64,000 bases of DNA from Carex sylvatica. Its lineage: Eukaryota > Streptophyta > Magnoliopsida > Poales > Cyperaceae. The stretch lies in NCBI GenBank assembly GCA_964058845.1, contig CAXKVR010000335.1:1-64000 (forward strand). Reading direction: 5' to 3'. Shown here one piece after another: positions 56,522 to 64,000 of this stretch (position 1 is its first letter; each line of letters opens with the position of its first letter). The notes under the pieces are model-generated. The model was not told the DNA's origin, did no database searches, and saw nothing but the letters and a program-made list of their open reading frames with translations. The position numbers were made by a program, and so were the translations under genes.

Positions 56522-59500
56522 TTACTTGTAGATGCTTGGCTCGCAGGAGGGGGGTTGTGTTCTACCAGTTGCTTCAGCAACAACTCTAGCATTTTCTCTT
56601 TCATTATCTGTGTTTATGGCATCTGAATATAATAATACAGTTCAGTTATTACTATAATAAAATCATAAATTAATAAAACATAACTGCAATGCATCCGAAC
56701 ATAACAAAAAAATATACATGCCGTGCGCCTGTCAGAAACAGAACGACGAGCTCAATTTTCCGACGGTCGCTTACCACCCATCTCGTCCATGGTCATTACA
56801 ACACGTTTGTATCTCCTCCTCCCATTTCTTATCCATCCTTCTGAAGGGAGTATTCTATCACCGACATATGCAGGCCACTCATGCTGATTGGGATAAGAAT
56901 GGAAAGGTCCACCCCAAGTGGAAGCAAGATAATCGATACGATAAATGTCAGCAACATAGTGGTCCTCACAGTAGTTCCTCACCCGGCATACCGCCATCAC
57001 GTGACTACAGGGTATGTGACTTAGTTGGGGTCCTTGGCATGTACAGGTTACCGCCCTGACATCTCCGAATTTAACCACGTACTTGCAAACCCTCTTCACA
57101 ATCTCCATAGTGTCATCTGATTTGCGACTGGTAGAAACATATTCATTTGGATTTTGCACTTCAAATTCTGTACCATCATTACCCATCGGGATCACGTTCA
57201 TAGTTGCACCTTTATCCCTGTGTTATATTAGTTTCTCCTCCACCCTTGTTGAAAATGACTGGTTCATCCTTATTAATTCTGCGGCCTTAGCACGCCGTAG
57301 GCATTTAACTTGTAGAATGTGTCTTCTACAACTGCAGCCACAGGCAACATCCGGCTCTGCTTGAAGACTGCATTCAGCAACTCCGACCCATTGGTGGTCA
57401 TAATTCCCCAACGCCAACCTCCATCATGGGATTGATATATTTTCTCGTATGCTGGATCTTCGTTTACATCTCTGAAATTATTTTTGCCCACCTTCATTAA
57501 GTAGAGATTTTCCTTTGGCATGTACGAAAAAAATAATAAAATAAAATAATATAAGTAAATAATTGTACTAAAAAACAGTATTCAAAAAATACAATAATAT
57601 ATGTAAACAATTGAAATATATATACCTTTGCAAAATTTCTAGTCATCTCTACCACCTTTCTCGGCTTTTTCTTTCTGCAATTTTGTCTAAATGTTTCTAG
57701 AACTCACTTGTAATTTCCGGTTGCCTTGGAAAGGTTCTCCGCAACGTGTTGCATACACAACCTGCACACACACTGCCCAGTACGCGTTGACCAACCGTAA
57801 TCTTCACGATCAAAAAAATATTTTATTCCTTTGTGCTGGTCTGATATCACACAGAAAAAAATTTCTTCCCCAATCACCCGTCTTCTTAAAAACTGCATAA
57901 AGAATCCCCAGTTCTTACCATTCTCTTTCTGAACAATTGCAAAGGCCAAAGGCAACAACTAGTTCTCAGCATCATATGCACATGCTATCAGTAACCTCCC
58001 CTCATAAAGGCCAGACATGAAGCATGCATCAATGCTGATAATGGGTCTGATGTATGGCACAGCTTGGATACAAGCACCAAAAGCCCATTCTATGCCCTTG
58101 AATTGTTAAGTTCCCTCTATTAGCACTCCCTCCTTATCAAAAAAAGGGTCATGCCACCGCTCATATACAGTTCCGACATTTGTACTTGCCATGGCCTGAA
58201 GCAATGGTGCCAAATAGCCATATGAATCCTTCCAACTATCAAATATTCTGCAAATGGCAAGTTCGCGACCTCTCCACAGCCTGTTGTATTTGGTGTTACA
58301 TATTTGTATTTGTGTCTGACGGTTCTAGCCACCGCCTTGATGCTCATAGATGGGTCCTCCTTAATGTCTTCCTCAATTGCATCGGCAATTAATGATGCCG
58401 TCAGCTGTGAATGGTCTGTTCTTGTAGATGCAGACTTGCATGTATGGGGTGGTTCACATTTCTTAATCATCCATGCTTCTCATGAACCCGTAGGGGTTGC
58501 AAAAAGGCGGAACTCGCACCGCGGGTGAGTTTTACATAGCACAACTAACCTTGTTCGGTCCCTTTTGTGTGTTTTACATTTCCAGTTGCCGTGAACATGA
58601 GTCTCATAGATTTTCTTTATAAGTTCATCTATGTTGGTATAAAGTTGCCCCGGGGCAAGTTCGTCATTGTATACAACACGAGGGCCAAAATAAGTAATGT
58701 CTGCCTCTTCAAAAGCTGTGGTATCGTTGAATGTGGCGACATGATGCTTATTTCCCCGACCTCTAATCGAAAATTTTTCTTTCCTGGATAAACTTGGTAC
58801 ATTTGCATCGCCATCTGATAAGTCATCAGATTCCCAGATCCCTTCGTATTCATTTCCCGTTTCTATTTCATTTTCTGGTATGGCATCAATAGCATCAACA
58901 TCAATATCAATATCAGTTCGATTAATGGGTACCGGTCCTGACTCTGGCATAGTTGGAAATCTAGGGATTATGGGTGTCTGTCTGGGTGGTGGTGGTAACT
59001 CTTCAATATTTTTCAGGAGAGTTGTGGTGGTACCCTTGGTTGTCATAAGGAGAGTGGTGGTGGTATCCCTGGCTGTCATAAGGGGAGTTGTGGTGGTATC
59101 CCGGGTTGTCATAAGAGGAGTGGTGGTGGTACCCCATGGTTGTCATAAGGGGAGTGGTGGTGGTACCCTTGTTGTCATAACCCGAATTGTCATAACCTGA
59201 AGGTCCATCCCCAGCCACACTAGAAGGTCCAGCCCCAGCACAGGAAATCCTTTTTGAATATATGTCCATTACCGAGACCCCACTAAACTCAAATTTAGTG
59301 TACACAACTCTCCATAAATTTGCATATGTTATTGGAAACCTCACAAAGTAAGGTCTACCCGCCCCACCCCTTTGTGAGTTATCAATCCGTGTAGCCAATT
59401 CTATTTCATACCTGTTGGGGTTTACAGTAGTCTTTTCGTATATGTGGTATTTTCATTAACCTCGAAACCAAATGCAGCATCTTTCGTGTAATACACACCA

Positions 59501-59547
59501 TCTACACCCTTTTGTAGCTTGCCGCCCACATACAGTGCAACTAACAT
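56522..59547 (-). pseudogene. MURA-type transposase of MULE2, decayed
   Basis: The ATG at 59547 gives MLVALYVGGKLQKGVDGVYY, aligning with the MULE1 transposase start. Following pieces match in order: acidic linker (ESDDLSDGDANVPSL), ITYFGPRVVYNDELAPGQLY (about 58690), CKSASTRTDHSQLTASLIAD (58440), LPLAFAIVQKENGKNWGFFM (57950), FFCVISDQHKGIKYF, WGIMTTNGSELLNAVFKQSR (57410), SWIM CTCQGPQLSHIPCSHVMAVC (57030), and a last exon at 56522-56622 after TATTCAG. That exon (AINTDNERENARVV) is collinear with MULE1 exon 3. Breaks include TAG at about 57961 before LLPLAF, a frameshift near 57290 and TAA near 57222. It is inactive, so MULE2 would need transposase from elsewhere. Confidence 0.88.
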
Positions 59548-59649
59548 CTTTTCCTTAATAAACTACATTTAAATAAAAATTTAATAAGTATTACAGTAAT
59601 TGTACAATAATAAATGACAAATAATAAAAAAAAAACTTGTTGCTAGAGG

Positions 59650-59895
59650 TAAATGCAACACTTACAGTAATTGAACGGTAATTCTACAGTAATTGTACAG
59701 CAAATTCTATAGCAATTGTACAGCAAATTCTACAGCAATCGTACAGTAAATACTACAGTAATCGTACAGTAATTGTACAGTAAATACTACAGCAATTGTA
59801 CAGTAAATACTACAGTAATTGTACAGTAAATACTACAGTAATTGTACAGTAAATACTACAGTAATTGTACAGTAATCGTACAGTAATCATACATT
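59650..59895. repeat. Tandem (TACAGTAATTGTACAGTAAATAC)n array upstream of MURA
   Basis: About ten units of 20-24 bp. Read in the transposase direction they are TTTACTGTACAATTACTGTAG, sharing TTTACTGTNCA with the array upstream of the MULE1 transposase. The array lies 100 bp upstream of the MURA ATG. Confidence 0.88.
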
Positions 59896-60314
59896 AATTG
59901 ACTAATTACTAAATAATTAAATATAATTTAAATAATACATGTCGCTTTTTGCCAAAAAAATCTCCCGCTTCTGCTGCCGGGAGTGATAGTAATGGTTGGA
60001 GTGGGCAGGAGAGAGAAAAAACAGAGTTATAAAAGCATGCATAATGAACCGCCCGTGGAGGAGGCGCCCCACATGCCATTTGACCCGCCCGTGGGTATGG
60101 CGCCCCACTGTGCTTGTGATCCGCCACTGGGTCGGGCACTTCATAAGGAATATGGGCCGCCCGTGGGCCTAGCGATCAGGGCATGAATAAAAAAAAAATC
60201 AATTGCAGGGTTATTTTTAAAATTTTCTTTTTGGGAGGGGATATTAATAAAAATGGCCGTATTTACTTGAAGTGTGCAAAATATGAAATTATGACTACGG
60301 TATGCTTGTAGTTG

Positions 60315-60560
60315 TAGGGGTGAAAACGGAGCGAATTTGGAGTGGATAATGCCAATACCAAATCTGTATCATTTTTCAGTGACCGCATAAAAATACGAAT
60401 ACAGATAGTAAATAAATATCAAAATGTAAAATCAAATTCATTTTAAACGAATACGAATACAAAATAGATAATTTATAAATACGAATTTGAATAATTATCA
60501 AATAAATGAATCATATAAATTTAAGACACAAATATCAATTAACAAAATTAATATAAACAA
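60315..60560. mobile_element. Fragment of a non-autonomous hAT-type element
   Basis: It starts TAGGGGTGAAAACGGAGCG, the same terminus class as 23589-24303, and continues with AATACGAATAC-type subterminal repeats. No right end was found, so the boundary is approximate. Confidence 0.4.
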
Positions 60561-60891
60561 AAAAATAAACTAGTAAAATAGATGTCTTCATAGATATATA
60601 AATGGAGAAGAAGTGAATTAAATTTTAAACAAATAAAAACGTGGGAAGGTCGTGGCTCAGCTATCAACTCTCTATTTGAGTCAACGACTCAGCTCACATG
60701 GTCACATGGAGCAGAAAATAATAGTACTGGACATGTGTCATCAGTTAGTCCCACAACCAATATGTAAACGAAGTAAAAGCCCATATATTGATATATAGCA
60801 CTACAGTCCAGTCAAATTAAAGTTGAGAAGCGGGTGATCATATTCGAGCGGTTCCTATTCGGATACATTTTGGATATCCGATTCATTTGGC

Positions 60892-61100
60892 TAGGGCTGC
60901 TAATGAGTCGAGCCGGCTCGCGAATCAATGAGTTACGCGGCTTAATATTTTATAATAAATCAGACTCAAAATTGAAAAAAGTCCAAACTCGACTCAGTTT
61001 GATTTAGAAAGAAAAAACTCGGCTCGACTCGGCTTATGTAAATTTTTGGCTCGCGAGTCGGCTTGTATTTTTAGACTATTAACTAAATTTTATCAAATTG
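60892..61100. mobile_element. Fragment of a hAT-type MITE (CTAGGGCTGCTAATGAG terminus)
   Basis: It begins CTAGGGCTGCTAATGAGTCG and carries repeated GAGTCG/CGACTC and GGCTCG motifs in both orientations to about 61160, typical of hAT subterminal regions. The right terminus is not evident. Confidence 0.4.
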
Positions 61101-61216
61101 GTTCGGCTCAGTGAACTCTTCCTCTCTGACTCGGTTCAATGAACTCTCCCATCGCGAGTTAGCGTCTATTGGCTCAATTCAGTTCTCTCTCTCTCTCTCT
61201 CTCTGGCTCTCTCCAT

Positions 61217-61583
61217 AGGGGCGGGGCCAGGATTTTTGTTAGAGGGGGGTAAAAAATTATCGAATCAGGTTTAAATAACTTATCGGATTTAAATCCATTA
61301 ACTAATTGGGTACTCGATAAAAAATAATGCTTTGACTTATATTTTCTAATATTCTGACTTGTAATTTCTAATATTTTAACTTATAATTCTAATTACCAAT
61401 TATAATTCAAGAAATTTATTTTAATTTTAACACTAAATTTAATAAGAATTACAAATCAAACAATCATGGGGGGCAATTTTTTTTTCAGAGGGAGGTAGAG
61501 TTGATCGGTATCGATAAATCACCACTAAATCTCGAAATCCAGGAGGGATGGCCGCCCTTTGGTCTATGTTGGGTCCGCCCCTG
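61217..61583. mobile_element. hAT-type MITE, about 367 bp, in a (TC)n tract
   Basis: The left end is AGGGGCGGGGCCAGGATTTT and the right end, reverse-complemented, is CAGGGGCGGACCCAACATAG. The MITE is AT-rich inside and flanked on both sides by TCTCTC microsatellite (61187-61215 and 61583-61625), so the duplication cannot be distinguished. Confidence 0.65.
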
Positions 61584-62519
61584 TCTCTCTGTCTCTCTCT
61601 CTATGGCTCTCTCTCTCTCTCTGACTGGAGCAGCTCGTGAACTCTCCTTCTATGGCTCTCTCCATCTCTCGCTCAGTTCTCTCTCTCACCTTGCTCCAGA
61701 AATCTATCGCTTAGTCATCTTCGCCCCAACTTCTGATCTTCTTAAGTAAAATTTACTGAGAACATGATTTTTATTTTTCTGGGTTTACCTATTAGAGAAT
61801 AGCATTTCTTCAATTAACGCAGAATTCGTATCCTCCAAACTCAATACAATTAACAATTAAAACTCATTCCTGCAATTTTCCTCCCAAATAAACAAATACT
61901 AGTGTTTCCTTAATGGCCTTTTAAAAGGTGCTTCCAAGTGACAAATTAAACCCAAATTAAGTTTTTAATAAAAAAAAATCATACATGAGCACTACTATGA
62001 AGCATGTAATTTCTTGATTATTCACATATTTACAAAGTGAGCTTTTGCTTGGTTTCGGAAGAATTTTCAACACAACTTTTGACAAAGATTGTTTTGCACT
62101 GTTAGATACGAATCCTGTTAAGATTGGTAACAGACTAACACCTTTATTTTTTTTCTCCCCTTTGGCATATAGATTGGTATAAGAGCTGAGCCTAGACTTA
62201 AAAATTGATGTTTTTGCTAATATTTATTGAAATTTCTTTTGCACCGATATGTGATGCTTGGTACCAATTTATGTTAGTTTTAAACCAGTTGATTGTAATT
62301 TAACTCAGCCTCTTCACAGGTTAATTACAATACATTCACTAAGAAAACAAAAAAAAAAGAGTATTGGTACCAGCACTGGTACATATCAACCCTTTAAACA
62401 TTAACAATATATATCATTTACAAGCATGAAAAAAAATATTGAAATAGAAATAAAAATACTTGTATTTAATGAAAAAATTATAACAAACAACAAATAAATT
62501 TATGAAGAACAACAAATGA
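61584..62519. other. Microsatellite then AT-rich spacer
   Basis: (TC)n tracts extend to about 61690. The remainder has no gene. A relic (GCAGAATTCGTATCCTCC) of the 180-bp Mutator-type MITE family is at 61820-61840. Confidence 0.45.
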
Positions 62520-64000
62520 TTTTTTTTTTTTTTGAAAGAGAAACATTGGAGTCTAGCCCCCAGATTTCATTAATTGGACATCGGAGGTCAAAAGATACAA
62601 GGTTCAGAATTACAAATCAAAAACAAAATAAAATACTGAAACGAGAAAAGAAAAAAGAAAAAGGAAAATAGAGAAGAGGTTCAAAACCAAGAAACTCTGT
62701 ATCCTTACTCTCCTCTCATTATCAAATTCCAACTATTGTACTCGTTACGTATTTTTTCTCTCACTGCATCAATGTTTTTCATCATCTCCTGAGAGAGGCG
62801 CCTACATCTCTTCTTCCATATGATGAAGCAAAATGCCAACTGCATATGCCTAACAACACTTAGTCGTGAAGATATGATTGCATCTCTGTAGGATCCATTT
62901 CGGAACAGATGACAGTGGTTTAGCTCCGGCATTTGTACTATCATTTCATCTTTTATCGAGGCTATGAATCTGCATGCATGAAAGAGATGTCTCACCGACT
63001 CAGCTTCCTGTTTACACAAGTAGCAAATGTTTGGCAGTTTCCATCCTTTTCGGGTGAGGTTATCAGTTGTTAATATTCGATTCTTAACAACAAGCCAGCC
63101 AAAGATCTTAATTCGCAAAGGCGCTTTGAGTTGTCATATGCTCGCAATACGGCTCTCAACAAAGGGCCCACTTGTCATTGCCTCATAGGAAGTTTTAACT
63201 ATGAATTTACCCTTCAAACCCCACTTCCAACTCAATTGATCAATTTCATCTCGACTCACTTTGTATGTAGACAGTTCCTGCAACAACTCATGCTTCTCTT
63301 CCTCTACCTGATCCGATAGTTCTTGAGCTATATTTAGATTCCATTGATCTCCACTTATAGCTTGTTGAACTATCATATTTTTGTCTTGCGCATAAGTGTA
63401 TAGTTGCTTATATTTGTTGCAAATCGCCCCACCTAACCAATCATCCTTCCAGAACCTAATATGGCTACCTTGACCTGCCATATAGGTGATGGAGAGGTCG
63501 AAGAACACCCTGACCTGTTTTAAACCCTTCCATAAGGGTGTTACTTGTGTCAGATTCCAAGGCCTAATGGTTGGACTCGAAAATCTGAGCAAATTCATCC
63601 ACTCTGGTCTGTTGACCTGAATCCATCTCCATATAATCTTGGAGAGCAGTGCCTTGTTCATGGTGTGTAAATTTATAACTCCCATGCCTCCTAACTTTTT
63701 CGGCTTTGTTACAACTTCCCAAGCAACTAAGCTAATCCCTCTTCCATTTTGTTGCTTGTGGCCGTTCCAGAGAAATTTCCTCCTGATTTGATCGATCCTT
63801 TTTATCACCCACTTTGGTAGCAGAAAGGTTTGCATCATGTACAATGGCATAGCCGTCAGAGTTGCATTTAATAATATCACTCTCCCTCCTATCGATAGCA
63901 TACTTGCTTTCCAATTTGTCAGCTTATGTTCTATCTTCTGTACCAATGGTAAATACTGACTTTTGAGTAATTTTTTGTTGGAAAGGGGCATGCCAAGATA
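62520..64000 (-). mobile_element. LINE, 3' part (continues beyond the window)
   Basis: The T-run at 62520-62533 is the poly(A) tail of a minus-strand LINE. It is preceded by a 3' UTR and the ORF2 C-terminal part. The 5' side runs off the right edge, so truncation and duplication cannot be judged. Confidence 0.88.
62705..64000 (-). pseudogene. LINE ORF2 C-terminal part (RT thumb and zf-RVT)
   Basis: The frame reads LPLVQKIEHKLTNWKASMLS..., LLNATLTAMPLYMMQTFLLP, IRRKFLWNG and GGMGVINLHTMNKALLSKI (post-RT region). It continues to the zf-RVT-like region IKIFGWLVVKNRILTTDNLT... and NICYLCKQEAESVRHLFHAC (C..C..H..C). One in-frame TGA (63134-63136) replaces the Trp normally seen before QLKAPLRIKIF. 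The ORF ends at 62705 without an RNase H domain. It is otherwise open, so decay is mild. Confidence 0.85.

Larger units (their letters stand above)
51284..60259. mobile_element. MULE2: degenerate Mutator-like element with PMD and MURA genes
   Basis: Long inverted ends start ACGGCCATTTTTATTAATAT on both sides and continue through TTTTTTTATTCATG, CACGGGCGGCCCATATTCCT, CGACCCAGTGGCGG and CACAAGCACAGTG. This is about 200 bp of imperfect match (51284-51480 with 60060-60259). TATTTACT at 51276-51283 and 60260-60267 is the probable target duplication. Contents: PMD gene (+, 52721-55732), a small unknown ORF, and MURA relic (-, 56522-59547). The genes converge as in MULE1. Length 8,976 bp. Both genes carry frameshifts and stops. 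Confidence 0.88.

Noticed and set aside
58880..59200. Plus-strand Val/Gly-rich ORF
   Set aside because: Antisense of repetitive linker sequence in the MULE2 MURA relic.

Overview
This is a transposon-dense stretch of plant nuclear DNA, most likely from a eudicot. It is AT-rich, with plant-type introns (GT..AG), two UGT88-like glycosyltransferase genes and one LEA-2/NHL-type gene. It also holds plant LINEs, CACTA, hAT, Mutator-like (MULE) and PIF/Harbinger elements, and several loci of the plant mobile domain (PMD) family. No bacterial, organellar, rRNA, tRNA or CRISPR feature was seen.

Layout. 1-3430: 3' part of a decayed LINE (+). 3431-12193: a nested complex. The right end of a CACTA-like element (end at 12193) carries a captured fragment of the ribosome-biogenesis gene NIP7. 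It is interrupted by a 2,266-bp solo LTR (9742-12007, 5-bp duplication GCATG), and a 5'-truncated LINE (6668-9071, 13-15-bp duplication) sits to its left. 12540-21204: a decayed PMD gene split by a 6,294-bp hAT element (13078-19371, 8-bp duplication GTATGGAT). 22416-23153: intact LEA-2/NHL-type gene (-). 23589-34436: MITEs, foldback elements, a second PMD relic, and a poly(A) retroinsertion containing a hAT-type MITE with an 11-bp satellite. 34645-36051: UGT gene with a 3' frameshift. 36150-41597: MITEs and a tRNA-derived SINE. 41606-48937: MULE1, a complete 7.3-kb Mutator-like element. 49168-50619: intact UGT gene. 51284-60259: MULE2, a second, degenerate 9-kb Mutator-like element. 60260-64000: hAT-type fragments and the 3' part of another LINE (-).

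The most notable point is that MULE1 and MULE2 share one architecture although their terminal sequences differ. Each has a MURA-type transposase gene reading inward from one end and a PMD gene reading inward from the other, so the two genes converge. Each also has a tandem array built on the motif TTTACTGTNCA just upstream of the transposase. In MULE1 the transposase is open over three exons (about 1,038 aa), the ends match over about 105 bp and an 8-9-bp near-duplication flanks the element, so it may be a recent or still competent mover. Its PMD gene keeps only its first coding exons, and a 2.4-kb 5'-UTR intron of that gene is filled by a 246-bp satellite with three-unit higher-order structure. 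This layout recalls the convergent mudrA/mudrB pair of maize MuDR and suggests, by inference, that PMD is a recurrent second gene of these MULEs.

The two UGT genes are duplicates about 13 kb apart and MULE1 lies between them. One UGT has a MITE about 100 bp upstream of its ATG. The other has MULE2 ending about 660 bp upstream of its ATG.
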